From Tritonibacter horizontis (GTDB taxonomy: Bacteria; Pseudomonadota; Alphaproteobacteria; Rhodobacterales; Rhodobacteraceae), in contig NZ_LPUY01000128.1 in the NCBI RefSeq assembly GCF_001518015.1, forward strand, positions 34,044 through 98,043: a stretch of DNA of 64,000 nucleotides. The letters run 5' to 3'. Every line of letters starts with the position of its first letter. Position 1 is the stretch's first letter. The notes beneath the pieces are model-generated. The model did no database searches and was not told the origin of the DNA. It saw only the letters and a program-made list of their open reading frames with translations. The position numbers and the translations under genes are program-made. Below, piece by piece: positions 46,101-54,760 of this stretch.

Positions 46101-46228
46101 GTCGACTTTCCCGCGCCGGTCTGACCATAAATTCCAAACAGACCCGTCTCCAGCGCGGACCGGAAATCGACTACCTCGGTTGTCGCAAACGGCCCGAAGG
46201 CTTGAAGCGATAGGCGAATGGGTCTCAT
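43148..46228 (-). CDS. sbcC: SbcC-like SMC-family exonuclease subunit
   Basis: A 1,026-residue ATPase starting MRPIRLSLQAFGPFATTEVVDF. Walker A is 'GIYGQTGAGKSTLFSAMSFALFG' (around 34-56). Two long coiled coils flank a zinc hook 'CPVCGSHDHPAP' (around 515). The C-terminal lobe has the signature 'LSGGETFIAALALALGLADVV' and Walker B 'DTIFIDEGFGSLD'. With SbcD it forms the Mre11-Rad50-type nuclease that cuts hairpins and protein-blocked ends. It overlaps sbcD by 4 bp and the zinc-ribbon gene by 4 bp. Being on a mobile element under a WYL regulator, it may be a second copy with a defence role (inference). Confidence 0.92.
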   Translation of the reverse strand: MRPIRLSLQAFGPFATTEVVDFRSALETGLFGIYGQTGAGKSTLFSAMSFALFGAPTKTDQEPRSLRSDHAASDLPTEVEFVFELGTKAYLIRRRPAQERPKARGEGTTEDAAEASLFDVTGIPVDTLGPSQSGRVIAEKKVSLVGQQVEALLGYGADQFRQIVLLPQGKFETFLAAKTDARVEILRDLFDVKVYRDLAARLKEEASAAERALRDQRALYLARLEERGFESTGALELGIAAAEAQVEEEQGVQRGAEMANEAARKALTEGEQIEKAFSSADAAQQAVDDLEKKTIEVEELAKRIEAVRNALQARDLETAWRDAEQDSLKAVEAVTKAEAELNIATGAKELAKKKLAEAQSGEDRRQQVQADLTRLEAIEKQVGQAADLRSAFDDAVKDEASAKKALTEAIDAREKLKSQRDATDLALDQARKTETERGQLTGELAEVNRERVKAAAYAKAQGAVADAQHDVKAAASELTTRTDAAQAADATLVDAEARLSRTQAIILAEKLTEGAPCPVCGSHDHPAPAHGAPEQSGLTEAFRSAQVQARIASEARVRAESDLGNFRMRLDEKKRALEEQERPERTLAELEAEIARIEGTVATLGEAVDLDAMAEQLAELKRKVTEAETGEASARTAAGKAETALAGARAKLDTVIEALPEGLRTPEAVVARREALQREQRQLSEALEVATQQDRAASEVLTRSQEQLEAAKRARDGQQQRVKKAQGDFVARLTEVGLDKAGYDACKSHFPTLDADRKKVTDHRDGLIAARTTLQNAIAACADRERPDLAPLQLALADATQTLNAANAALATARTDVSSLTKFKESLAAALTETERLETETGPLRGLADLANGKNDFKMTLETFAIGAMFDQVLEAANMRLDPMTRGRYRLARGIEALGGRGKRGLEIEVFDINTGKARPTATLSGGETFIAALALALGLADVVESLSGRIRMDTIFIDEGFGSLDTENGAGTLDQVIQVLAALTEGSRAVGLISHVGLVQEAIPQGFYVRSTPSGSRVEERRGLG

Positions 46229-47361
46229 GTCTGCTCCTCCCCGGAGGCTACTGCGTGGAGCTTTTCCGCGACGATCGCGACTTCGGTGGCGTTTGGTTCC
46301 CGGCCGCGCACAACCTTCACGAAGTCGCCAATCATCTCGATCGGCGTGACAGTGGCCCGCCCGCTGCCGAGCGCCTCGGTCTCCGCCGCGCGCTCCTGCC
46401 GGGCATAGGCAAGATGGCAAGCATTGGGATAGGTCGCGCGCAACCGCTTCATCGGATCGATCAGAGGGTTCTCATCCGTCAGGATGGCCTGGATGAAATC
46501 GTCAGACGGCGTTCCATCCAGAAGTTCCGAGAATTCCCCGGTAAGCGAGCGCACTTGCCGGATCGGTCGGAACGATACGGTGCGGATCTCGGCCCCTTCA
46601 GCCTGCAGATCGACGACCGTCATGGATTTTTCGTTTCCTGCCTCGTCGAACCCGAAAGCGAGCGGTGCGCCGGAGTAACGAATATGGCTCGCGCCCACTT
46701 CCTGCGGCTTGTGCAAATGTCCTAGTGCAACATAGTCCGCCCCGTCGAAGACATCAGAGGGCACAGTTTCGATCCCGCCGACCCGTGTCAGTGCGCGCTC
46801 GGTCTCACCGACTGCGCCGCCTGCAACGAAGGCATGAGCCACTACGACCCAACGCGCTCCTTCGGGCACCTGACCCCTCGCTGCGGAGACCTGGGCCGCG
46901 ATGACATCCGCTGGCGTGCTGATACTCTCATTCCCGAACACCTCGCGTGCGGCGTATTCATAGGAAAAAGGCAGTGCGGAAAAGGCGACCTCGCCATGCG
47001 CGTCATGCAGCATCAGCGGTGCCTCCACCGCGTCGGCAATCCCGCGCACCAGCACACGAGACGCGGTGGAAAAGACAGACATTGCCTCGATCCGGTCGCC
47101 AGAATCGTGGTTTCCAGAGATCATCACCACAGCGGCTTCGGTCTCCTCTGCCACGCGCTTGAGGAAACGATTGAACTGCCGGATCGACGAATTGGGCGGC
47201 GAGGCACGGTCAAAAACGTCCCCCGCGATGACAAGAACATCGGCCCGTTCGGCCACAAGCGTTTCAAGGATCTGACCCAGGATAACCCCATGATCCTCCT
47301 CGAGGCTCAACCCCATGAACTGCCGCCCCAGATGCAGATCTGCTGTATGAAGTATTCGCAT
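46225..47361 (-). CDS. sbcD: SbcD-like metallophosphoesterase nuclease subunit
   Basis: A 378-residue nuclease. The metal-binding motifs are in order: 'LHTADLHLGRQF', 'VLVIAGDVFDRASP', 'VVMISGNHDSGDR', 'VVVAHAFVAGG' and 'YVALGHLHKPQ'. A capping domain follows (about 280-378). SbcD cuts DNA as an endonuclease and 3'-5' exonuclease, driven by SbcC. It is the first gene of the leftward row sbcD-sbcC-103aa-82aa, and starts 72 bp from the divergent WYL regulator across a perfect palindrome. Confidence 0.92.
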   Translation of the reverse strand: MRILHTADLHLGRQFMGLSLEEDHGVILGQILETLVAERADVLVIAGDVFDRASPPNSSIRQFNRFLKRVAEETEAAVVMISGNHDSGDRIEAMSVFSTASRVLVRGIADAVEAPLMLHDAHGEVAFSALPFSYEYAAREVFGNESISTPADVIAAQVSAARGQVPEGARWVVVAHAFVAGGAVGETERALTRVGGIETVPSDVFDGADYVALGHLHKPQEVGASHIRYSGAPLAFGFDEAGNEKSMTVVDLQAEGAEIRTVSFRPIRQVRSLTGEFSELLDGTPSDDFIQAILTDENPLIDPMKRLRATYPNACHLAYARQERAAETEALGSGRATVTPIEMIGDFVKVVRGREPNATEVAIVAEKLHAVASGEEQT

Positions 47362-47377
47362 CCGATCAATCCACTTT

Positions 47378-47389
47378 CTATACGTATAG
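47378..47389. promoter_or_regulatory. Putative operator of the WYL regulator
   Basis: CTATACGTATAG is a perfect 12-bp palindrome in the 72-bp space between sbcD and the WYL gene, 17 bp before sbcD. BrxR/CapW-type proteins bind inverted repeats in such divergent promoters. Confidence 0.5.
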
Positions 47390-47433
47390 TAAATGTATGG
47401 ACTTTGTGAGCCGAGTCAAGTACTGCTTCTTGC

Positions 47434-48225
47434 ATGAGCCTAGAAGACCTCAAACACGCGCAACGCGAGCGAATTTTGTTCCTCGACCAATGCCTGACCT
47501 GGAGAGGTCAGGCGAACCGTCGCGACTTGATGGAACGCTTCAATATCTCGATGGCACAGGCTGCCGTTGACTTTCGAACCTATCTCTCGCTGACGAATAC
47601 GCCGCCAGTCTACGACGCCGCAGAGAAGGCCTATTTCTCGACCGGTGACCAGCGCCCATTGACTAACACGGGCCCGGAACAGGTTTTCGAATTGCTCGAT
47701 GGCAAGGCGGCATCGCTTGGCGCGAGCATCCCGCTTCCCACTCGCGTGATGGATTCCACCGTCGTCGCACAGCTCTACCGCGCGATGAAGGGCGAACGAG
47801 ACATCCAGATCACCTACACCTCGATGACAAGCGGCCTCTCCGACCCCCAGTGGATCAGTCCAGTTCAGTTTCATTTTGACGGAGAGTCAATTTATCTCCG
47901 CGCCTGGAGCTATAATCACGAAGCGTACCGCGATTATCTCCCAATACGAATAGCGAAACAAACCCAGATGGAAACGCGGGAGAGGCCTGCCCCTCTGCGA
48001 TTTGACACGGACTGGAACAGCTTGGTGCGCTTGTGGATACGCCCGCGTTCAGATCTATCCGATGCACAAGCGCAGGCCGTCCGGCTGGAGTACGGCTTTG
48101 ACGACAAGACGCATTTGCTGATCGAAACGCGCAAGGCGCTCGCGTTTTATGTCAAAAGACGATGGCGACTGAATGAGGAAAAGGCGCGGTTGGAATTGGA
48201 AAAGATGGAAGAATTGGATGCGTAA
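47434..48225 (+). CDS. WYL-domain transcriptional regulator, BrxR/CapW-like
   Basis: A 263-residue protein. Residues 1-75 look like a winged helix ('QRERILFLDQCLTWRGQANRRDLMERFNISMAQAAVDFRTYL'). The middle is a WYL domain ('DIQITYTSMTSGLSDPQWISPVQFHFDGESIYLRAWSYNHEAYRDYLPIRI', about 120-185), which in relatives senses a nucleotide or DNA ligand. The end (about 195-263) is a WCX-like domain ('AVRLEYGFDDKTHLLIETRKALAFYVKRRWRL'). BrxR and CapW regulators repress phage-defence systems and free them on infection. It is divergent from the sbcDC row, so that row is the likely target. Confidence 0.82.
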   Translation: MSLEDLKHAQRERILFLDQCLTWRGQANRRDLMERFNISMAQAAVDFRTYLSLTNTPPVYDAAEKAYFSTGDQRPLTNTGPEQVFELLDGKAASLGASIPLPTRVMDSTVVAQLYRAMKGERDIQITYTSMTSGLSDPQWISPVQFHFDGESIYLRAWSYNHEAYRDYLPIRIAKQTQMETRERPAPLRFDTDWNSLVRLWIRPRSDLSDAQAQAVRLEYGFDDKTHLLIETRKALAFYVKRRWRLNEEKARLELEKMEELDA

Positions 48226-48528
48226 AGTGCACCCTGCGCGAAAACACCGCAAATTCAATACTGATCAGGACGCGATAAGACAGTGGCCCCGACAGCATCC
48301 ATACGCCAACATGAACCTGATGAAATTGACATAGTAAGCTGACATTTCTAATTCCCGCATGGCGGAGGCAAGGCGTTTCGGCCTAGCGGGATACAGGCGC
48401 ACGATAGGGCCCCACTGCGCGCACAATCCAAGCTCCGTTCCCAACAAGTGAGACAAGCTTCTATGCGGTTAGAAAGCCAGAGCCTTTTCAGGTGGCCACC
48501 GTAGACTGGCGAGATCGAGCGTGGAATA
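48226..48528. other. Intergenic stretch between the WYL gene and the SIR2 remnant
   Basis: 303 bp without a supported gene. No clean repeats or hairpins were seen. It is bordered on the right by a decayed gene and may itself be debris of earlier insertions. Confidence 0.4.
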
Positions 48529-48966
48529 TTGAACCAAGTGCTAGATGCGAGGATGCAGAAGCAAGTGTTGAGGGAGCGTAAGTTGACTGTCAGTGTTCAT
48601 AATCCCGATCAGTATATGGCGGCGCTTGGGACGATCGTCGCGCAGGGCCGGAAACGGATCGGGCTGTTGGTTGGCGCTGGAGCTTCTGCCGGAATGTCAA
48701 AGCCCGATGGCACCTAGCCGCTCATTCCCGCAGTTGCGGGGCTCACGGACCAAGTTCTCACAACACTCGCCTCAGCCTATCAAAAACAGATTGATGGCCT
48801 GAGAGCCGAACTCGCGCAGTACGACATCGAGACGATCCTTTCGAGGATTCGCTCTCTGAGCCAGGTGATTGGTTCGTCGAAAGTCCACGATCTCGATGGC
48901 CCAGGCTTTGCGATTTTCTGAGAAGCAGTCTGCTCCGAGATAGGCAAGGTGGCGCTGAACCCGATC
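48529..48966 (+). pseudogene. SIR2-family defence gene, N-terminal remnant with two in-frame stops
   Basis: Read in one frame, the stretch gives 'KLTVSVHNPDQYMAALGTIV', 'AQGRKRIGLLVGAGASAGMS', then a TAG (48715), 'PLIPAVAGLTDQVLTTLAS', 'DIETILSRIRSLSQVIGSSK', 'VHDLDGPGFAIF', a TGA (48919) and 'EAVCSEIGKVALNPI'. The GAGAS motif, 'PLIPAVAGLT', 'IETILSRIR' and the 'IC..IGK'-like box are those of SIR2-domain NADase phage-defence proteins. Both stops fall in conserved text, and the SIR2 core is cut short after about 145 codons. The rest of the gene is missing. A TTG or the ATG at 48553 could have been the original start. Confidence 0.72.
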
Positions 48967-49085
48967 ACGACAGAGATGCACGTCAAACATTTAGGAATAT
49001 TCTGTGGGGATAAAGCGCTTCCATATCTAGGGAACCCTAGCAGGGCTTGCACTAGCTATGCTATCAAAGGGAATGTGTTCTCTGA

Positions 49086-50819
49086 ATGTTCGATAAGGAA
49101 TCGCCCGTGACCGCAGCGCTCACCCTTCAGCCCGCTTTCCCTGGCTTCTGTCCTGTGACCGAAGCCGTTGAGAAGTTGGCTGTCGATGGTGGAATCGAAG
49201 AGCGCGGGGCGATTTTCACGAAGCGCGAAGTAGTTGATTTCATCCTCGATCTGACGGGCTACACTGTCGATGCATCACTCTCGGAGTATCGGCTGCTTGA
49301 GCCATCCTTCGGTGATGGTGACTTCCTCGTACCTGCAATCGAACGTCTTCTTCTCTCCGCCGAACGTGAGGGCAAACTCACCTACGCGGCGCTTGTGAAT
49401 TCCATTTGCGCCATCGAGCTTCACCGCTCAACGTTCGAAGGAACGCGAAAGCTGGTAGTAGAGCGCTTGGAAAAGGGCGGACTATCGCATGAGGATGCCG
49501 CGCGTCTGTGTAACGCTTGGCTCTATCAGGGCGATTTTCTCTTGGCGGAATTTGCGCCCGTGTTCACTCACGTTGTCGGCAACCCACCCTATGTGCGCCA
49601 GGAGGCCATCCCTGATGTTCTGATGGCCGAATACCGTCAGCGCTACAAGACAATCTACGACCGCGCCGATATCTATGTACCGTTTATCGAACGGTCGCTT
49701 GCCTTGCTGGCGCATGGTGGCAAGCAAGGGTTCATCTGCGCTGACCGATGGATGAAGAACAAATACGGCAAGAAGCTCCGCGAATTGGTCAGCGAAAACT
49801 ACGTTCTCGCGACCTATGTGGATATGTATGGAGTCGATGCCTTCCATGTCGAGGTGAGTGCGTATCCTGCGATCACCGTCATCGAGAAGGCCAAGGGTGG
49901 GGCGACCCGCGTTTACGCTCGCCCACAGATCGACGGGAAGATACTAGAGAAGCTGGCAGCCGATCTGACGGCTCCTAGCCTCCCAAAGAAAAGTCAGGTA
50001 CGCGAGATAGAGAATGTCACGGCAGGCAGCGAACCGTGGGTACTCGATTCATTCGATGAACTTGCGCTAGTGCGCCGCCTTGAAGCGCATTTTCCTGCCC
50101 TTGAGGATGCGGGCTGCAAGGTTGGAATCGGCGTTGCAACAGGTGCAGACAAAGCCTTCATCGGCGACTTCGAAAGTCTAGATGTTGAGCCGTCTCGCAA
50201 ACTGCCATTGGTGATGACGCGCGATATTCTCGAAGGTCATGTCGAGTGGCGCGGCAAGGGTATCGTCAACCCATTTGGTGATAATGGAAAGCTTGTTGAT
50301 CTTGAGGACTTCCCCAAACTTCGTGCCTATCTCGAAGAGCGCAAGGAACAGATCGCAGGCCGTCATGTGGCCGAGAAGAACCCGAGCGGATGGTATCGCA
50401 CTATCGACCGCATCTATCCCGAACTGACCTACCGCGAGAAGCTGCTCATTCCTGATATCAAGGGCGATGCCTCCATCGTGTACGAAGAGGGCAAGCTATA
50501 CCCTCACCACAATCTCTATTTCATTACCTCGGACCAATGGGACGTTCACGCGCTTCAGGCGGTCATGCGCTCGGGTATCGCTCGCTTGTTCGTCTCGCTT
50601 TACTGCACCCGTATGAGAGGCGGATATCTTCGCTTTCAGGCGCAGTATCTTCGAAAGATAAGGCTTCCGAAGTGGCAAGATGTGAGCGCTGAGCTGCGCC
50701 AACGTTTGGCAGATTACGCCGAGACCAAAAACCGACATGCTCTTAACGAAATTGTATCCGAACTCTACGGGCTCACGCCTCAAGAGCTGAAGTTGATTGA
50801 AGGAAATACCGAAGAATGA
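49086..50819 (+). CDS. Type II N6-adenine DNA methyltransferase (PaeR7I/Eco57I-like)
   Basis: A 577-residue enzyme. SAM-binding motif I is '[22 protein letters not shown]' (around 70-90) and catalytic motif IV is '[14 protein letters not shown]' (around 165-178), the NPPY form of N6-adenine methylases. The C-terminal half is the target-recognition part ('[36 protein letters not shown]', '[19 protein letters not shown]'). It overlaps the PaeR7I-like nuclease gene by 4 bp. By analogy with PaeR7I it should methylate adenine in CTCGAG; the specificity is inferred from the partner. Confidence 0.9.
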   Translation: MFDKESPVTAALTLQPAFPGFCPVTEAVEKLAVDGGIEERGAIFTKREVVDFILDLTGYTVDASLSEYRLLEPSFGDGDFLVPAIERLLLSAEREGKLTYAALVNSICAIELHRSTFEGTRKLVVERLEKGGLSHEDAARLCNAWLYQGDFLLAEFAPVFTHVVGNPPYVRQEAIPDVLMAEYRQRYKTIYDRADIYVPFIERSLALLAHGGKQGFICADRWMKNKYGKKLRELVSENYVLATYVDMYGVDAFHVEVSAYPAITVIEKAKGGATRVYARPQIDGKILEKLAADLTAPSLPKKSQVREIENVTAGSEPWVLDSFDELALVRRLEAHFPALEDAGCKVGIGVATGADKAFIGDFESLDVEPSRKLPLVMTRDILEGHVEWRGKGIVNPFGDNGKLVDLEDFPKLRAYLEERKEQIAGRHVAEKNPSGWYRTIDRIYPELTYREKLLIPDIKGDASIVYEEGKLYPHHNLYFITSDQWDVHALQAVMRSGIARLFVSLYCTRMRGGYLRFQAQYLRKIRLPKWQDVSAELRQRLADYAETKNRHALNEIVSELYGLTPQELKLIEGNTEE

Positions 50820-51553
50820 GCCTAGACCTTGCCGACTACGAAGCGCAGGCGCGCGAAGCCGTAAAGCTGTTCTGGGGCAATCGCGAAGCCGCCCTTGCCA
50901 AGCAGATCGAGTCTGGCAATCAGGATGCAGGCGCTCGCGGGGCTGTCACGGCAGGCAAGAACATGGACGGCTTCCTTGCTATCGCGCAGACCCTGATTGA
51001 AGCAAATGGGCTGGGCCTCGCTGATATCTGTGTGAAACAACGTGTCCTAACTCTTCCAGGTTTTTTCAGGCCAACGAAGCTCTGGGATATGCTTGTGGTA
51101 AACAAGGGTGAGCTTGTCGCCGCGCTGGAATTCAAGTCTCAAGTCGGCCCGTCCTTCGGGAATAACTTCAACAACCGTTCGGAAGAGGCCATCGGAACAG
51201 CGCACGATCTCTGGACAGCCTACCGCGAGGGCGCATTTGGTGAAGATGCACCGCGCCCTTTCCTAGGCTGGGTTATGCTGGTTGAGGATTGCCCTAAGTC
51301 CAATACGCCAGTGGGTGACAAGCAGCCGCATTTCCCTGTTGACCCCGCTTTCAAAGGCGCGTCCTACACGCAGCGGTACGATATCCTTTGCAAGCGTCTC
51401 GTCCAGGAGGGATTGTATAGCAGCGCCGCATTTCTATCCTCGCCGCGTGATGCGGGGGCAGACGGGCGCTATCGGCACTTGAGCGATCTGACCTCATTGA
51501 AGACCTTTGTAACGGAATTTGCGGGTCATATCGCAGCCGTTGCTGCGCGGTAG
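50816..51553 (+). CDS. PaeR7I/XhoI-type restriction endonuclease
   Basis: A 245-residue protein, matching the size of PaeR7I. '[40 protein letters not shown]' contains the PD-(D/E)xK-type core ('EFKSQ') and the family's '[11 protein letters not shown]' box; '[17 protein letters not shown]' and '[18 protein letters not shown]' also fit. PaeR7I cuts C^TCGAG. The window itself contains CTCGAG (for example 61-66, 29468-29473 and 29522-29527), so methylation by the partner would be needed. Start overlaps the methylase stop. Confidence 0.9.
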   Translation: MSLDLADYEAQAREAVKLFWGNREAALAKQIESGNQDAGARGAVTAGKNMDGFLAIAQTLIEANGLGLADICVKQRVLTLPGFFRPTKLWDMLVVNKGELVAALEFKSQVGPSFGNNFNNRSEEAIGTAHDLWTAYREGAFGEDAPRPFLGWVMLVEDCPKSNTPVGDKQPHFPVDPAFKGASYTQRYDILCKRLVQEGLYSSAAFLSSPRDAGADGRYRHLSDLTSLKTFVTEFAGHIAAVAAR

Positions 51554-51562
51554 GTGACGACG

Positions 51563-52447
51563 ATGGCTCGCCGAATTACTCCTTCACAGTTCCGCAGCAA
51601 GATGCGCCAAGCGCAATCCAAAATCCGACAGGCTGAATCGAAATACAAGCAGGCTGTAAACAAGCTCAACCAGGAAATCCGTACTTACAACTCTAAGGTT
51701 CGTACCCATAACGCGCGTGTTAGGGCGAACAGGGATCGCTTGCGTAGAGAAATTCAGAAGCTCCAACGAAACTCATCCAAGACCCAATATGTGACGTTCA
51801 GGACTTCAGTCTCAACAGTCCAGCGCTCATACACGACTCTTGAGAGCCGTGCAGAGGCGCAGGCTTACGATGAGCGGTTTGACCGCTTTCTTGATCTTTC
51901 CGAACGTGAAGCTGCCAATTCGGCGGCAGTGATGAATGTGCTGGATGGAGAGACGCCAGAAGAGCAAAGCGAAAGCTCTCTGCTCGAATCTGGCATTGAC
52001 GATATTCTCAAAGCCATCTCTCAAGACGTTTTTGATCGTTGGCATGGCGCTCTGTTTGCCCTTAGCCCCCAAAATCCAGATGCCGCTCGTCATTTCTGCA
52101 CTAGCGCCCGCGAACTCTTGACAGAAATTCTTGAGAAATTTGCGGCTGACGAGGAAGTAAAGAACGCGCTTCCTGATTGCGAACTCACGCAACAGGGCAA
52201 GCCCACCCGTCGCGCGAAAATTAGATTCTTCTTTTATCGTCACGGCATCGCCGACGATACCGCCACTTCATTTGTAGATGATGACATGGAAAACGTTGTC
52301 CAGCTCTTCCGTGTCTTCAACGATGGCACTCACGGCTCTTCGGGCAAGTTTGCTCACGCGCAGTTGATGGCAATTAGGGCTCGTGTCGAAGACGCCGTAT
52401 CCTTCCTATGGAGCATCATTACTGGCAGCGCCTTCGCTGCCGCCTGA
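51563..52447 (+). CDS. Coiled-coil protein linked to the restriction-modification pair
   Basis: A 294-residue protein starting MARRITPSQFRSKMRQAQSKI; GTG at 51554 is the other start, but AGGTGA lies before this ATG. Residues 1-75 are a very basic Gln/Lys/Arg coiled coil that could bind DNA ('RQAESKYKQAVNKLNQEIRTYNSKVRTHNARVRANRDRL'). Residues 150-294 form a helical domain ('DRWHGALFALSPQNPDAARHFCTSARELLTEIL', 'VFNDGTHGSSGKFAHAQLMAIRARVEDAVSFLW'). I recall such domains described as predicted nucleases associated with pPIWI or restriction systems, but am not sure. It is 9 bp from the restriction gene; its 3' end overlaps the convergent ATPase gene by 42 bp. Confidence 0.65.
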   Translation: MARRITPSQFRSKMRQAQSKIRQAESKYKQAVNKLNQEIRTYNSKVRTHNARVRANRDRLRREIQKLQRNSSKTQYVTFRTSVSTVQRSYTTLESRAEAQAYDERFDRFLDLSEREAANSAAVMNVLDGETPEEQSESSLLESGIDDILKAISQDVFDRWHGALFALSPQNPDAARHFCTSARELLTEILEKFAADEEVKNALPDCELTQQGKPTRRAKIRFFFYRHGIADDTATSFVDDDMENVVQLFRVFNDGTHGSSGKFAHAQLMAIRARVEDAVSFLWSIITGSAFAAA

Positions 52448-54760
52448 CGTATTCTCGACCATTGTTTCGGCGCTATCCGTCGTCGCCACATTAGCATTGG
52501 CGGCAAGAGCAGCGGCTTCGACCACAATTTGCTGCGCTTCGGCTTCGCTTGCGATGGGAAGTGCCACGTAGTCATCACCCATCATCATCTTGAAGTGACC
52601 ACCATGTTCCGACTCTTCAAATATTCTCTGGAAGACGTTGAGGTATCGTTCAACCTGGCCTGCGTCACACGTCATGTGGAGGTCGTCGATGGCAAAATGC
52701 GATCCGTCATTCACCCATGAGAGTAAGGTGTTGCAGATCATCTTGTCCCTGCCGTCGAATTTTTCAATAATGTCCTCGGGCGTGATACCGCCGTAGAACT
52801 TGAAATAGTGTTCCAGAATTCTGCGCATTACGTTCTGTATGGCCGTGTCCGATGGCGGTTTTTGTCTGACCTCTTTCCATAGCAGTTCATAGCTCGATTT
52901 GATTGGATTTTCATCGAAAGAAATTAGCTCTGATCTCTGCGACGTTTTGCGCACTACCCAGAACGTCTCATCTTTCTTTTTGCCTGCTCTTCGGTTTTTG
53001 TCGAATGTCACTTCCTTGTGGAAGTAGATATTGTGCGTGAGAACAAAGACCTGTTTGATCGGGCTGGTACCTGTTCTCATTTCGGCGACAACAGCTTTTA
53101 TTAGATTGCAGACGATGAAAAGTATATCCGCATCGAGGCTCGAAACGGGGTCATCGAACACTACCACCTTGTCATTTGTGCCGCCGCTCGAACTGAACGA
53201 CCCGCCGACCAGGTAATAGAAGTAAAGGAATGTAATGAAGGATTTCTCTCCTTCACTCAGTGTTTGTTTTGCATCGCTCCCATTCGCCCGTTTGACCTCG
53301 TAGAAGCCACTCGTCGAGCTTTCGGCAAGGTGGAAGTTGGTGAATCCGAATGAGCCTAACAGCTTGTTGATTTCATCGATCGTTGGCTTGATGCTGGTGA
53401 TCTTGCGTTCATTCTCTTCGATTTCTACTTGCTTTTCCGAAAGGCTCTTGGTTTCCGTTTCTATCTGAAATTCAAGCCCTTTGATCGCTTTGTCGAGCCC
53501 GCCTGTTTCAGATTTGAATTTATCGTAAATCGCCTTCGTGTCTTCGAGCAGCCTTTTCCAAATCTGCGAAGTAAGCTCTTTTTTTCTGGCTGCAAGATTG
53601 TCGATGGTGTCGTTGTTGGCTTTGATTTTCTTGTTGGCCGTCACGATGTGGACTTTCACCGCCGCAAGCAGCGGGTCGGTATCTATAAGCGTTGCTTGGG
53701 CGCTAGGCTCTTTCCGCTTCGCCGTGACGTGCTCAACGTTGCTGTCGAGAGCCAAGCGAAGAGCTGCTACATCCTTCTCGAAGGCTTCGCGATCAAGGTA
53801 GGGTGATTCAACAATTTCTGACGCGCCATAAGCGGTCAGAAGGTCTCTCGCGGCACTGGTGTAGTCGGCAAGCAGCTTGTCGATCGCCGCGAGGTCTGCA
53901 ACGTAACTCTCATCAAAATATGCCTCCAGGCTCTGCCTGAAGGCTGCATCTGTCTTTTGCTGGCAAAACGGGCACTGGTCTTCCAGTTGGTCGAAATACT
54001 GCCGACCTTGTTGTACCCAGTCGCTATTGCCGAGCTTTTCAATCAGTGCCGCGATATCCACGTCTTCTTTGCCGATGATCCTCTTCTTGAGGATCGCCGA
54101 GCTTTCCAGTGCTGTAATCTTCGAACCATCCTGATCGGGCAGAACGGTTGCCTTGGTCAGCGCGCCCGAGAATACAGTCGTGGCGTCTTCACGAAGCTCT
54201 GAAATATCCCTTACTGTAGCGCCGTTGCTTGACGCTTCTGTGAGATACCGCTCGCAAAAATTTTTCTTGTTGCTGTTGAGCCCCGTGAACGCCGTGTCCA
54301 GGCCATCGAATTTCTTCTTTGCGACCCAGACATCCTCAATGAGCTGTGCTGCGAGAACTTCTCGTTCTTTCTTCTTCCCGCTAATTCCATCATCGCCACT
54401 AAGGTTCTTTCGGAGGTTGCCGAGCTTCGCTTTGATAGCATCGGCTTCGACTTTGAGAGTCTTGATCTTCTCGGCGACCTCAACGTTTTTTCCGAAAGTG
54501 TAGATGCCCTTGATGTTGCTTTCCGCATCGAAGTGTTTCTCGACAAAATCCTTGTTATAGACGCGGGTTTCCAGTGGACTGCCGCCTGCCCAGGTTATTT
54601 GGCAGTCAGGGAAAGTTCCCGTGCCCTCGACAATTCGCGAAATCGTTGTTTTGCCTGAACCGTTCGAGCCGAAGATGAAGTTGAGTTTCTTCAACTCTTT
54701 AAGTTCGGTGCCTGCGGCATCGTACGCACCTTCATTTGCCAAACGGATATTTTCAATCAT
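52406..54760 (-). CDS. RloC/PrrC-like AAA ATPase (AAA_13), candidate anticodon nuclease
   Basis: A 784-residue SMC-like ATPase. Walker A is 'FIFGSNGSGKTTISRIVEG' (around 29-47). Coiled coils flank 'CPFCQQ' (around 267), a possible zinc hook as in RloC. The nucleotide-binding domain resumes with the signature region 'QTLSEGEKSFITFLYFYYLVGG' and Walker B 'KVVVFDDPVSSLDADI', then 'VLTHNIYFHKEV'. Near the end 'MRRILEHYF' (Arg-x3-Glu) and 'NDGSHF' (His about 40 residues later) resemble the Arg/Glu/His set of the PrrC and RloC tRNA nucleases. Those enzymes cut tRNA anticodons when restriction fails. Here it adjoins a type II system. The nuclease role is inferred; other AAA_13 proteins share parts of this motif. 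Confidence 0.75.
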   Translation of the reverse strand: MIENIRLANEGAYDAAGTELKELKKLNFIFGSNGSGKTTISRIVEGTGTFPDCQITWAGGSPLETRVYNKDFVEKHFDAESNIKGIYTFGKNVEVAEKIKTLKVEADAIKAKLGNLRKNLSGDDGISGKKKEREVLAAQLIEDVWVAKKKFDGLDTAFTGLNSNKKNFCERYLTEASSNGATVRDISELREDATTVFSGALTKATVLPDQDGSKITALESSAILKKRIIGKEDVDIAALIEKLGNSDWVQQGRQYFDQLEDQCPFCQQKTDAAFRQSLEAYFDESYVADLAAIDKLLADYTSAARDLLTAYGASEIVESPYLDREAFEKDVAALRLALDSNVEHVTAKRKEPSAQATLIDTDPLLAAVKVHIVTANKKIKANNDTIDNLAARKKELTSQIWKRLLEDTKAIYDKFKSETGGLDKAIKGLEFQIETETKSLSEKQVEIEENERKITSIKPTIDEINKLLGSFGFTNFHLAESSTSGFYEVKRANGSDAKQTLSEGEKSFITFLYFYYLVGGSFSSSGGTNDKVVVFDDPVSSLDADILFIVCNLIKAVVAEMRTGTSPIKQVFVLTHNIYFHKEVTFDKNRRAGKKKDETFWVVRKTSQRSELISFDENPIKSSYELLWKEVRQKPPSDTAIQNVMRRILEHYFKFYGGITPEDIIEKFDGRDKMICNTLLSWVNDGSHFAIDDLHMTCDAGQVERYLNVFQRIFEESEHGGHFKMMMGDDYVALPIASEAEAQQIVVEAAALAANANVATTDSAETMVENTSGGSEGAASNDAP

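Noticed and set aside
43148..47361. Reading sbcDC plus small genes as a Wadjet (JetABCD) or Lamassu system
   Set aside because: The large gene has a Rad50/SbcC zinc hook and the partner is a clear SbcD phosphoesterase; no Jet or Lamassu component is present.
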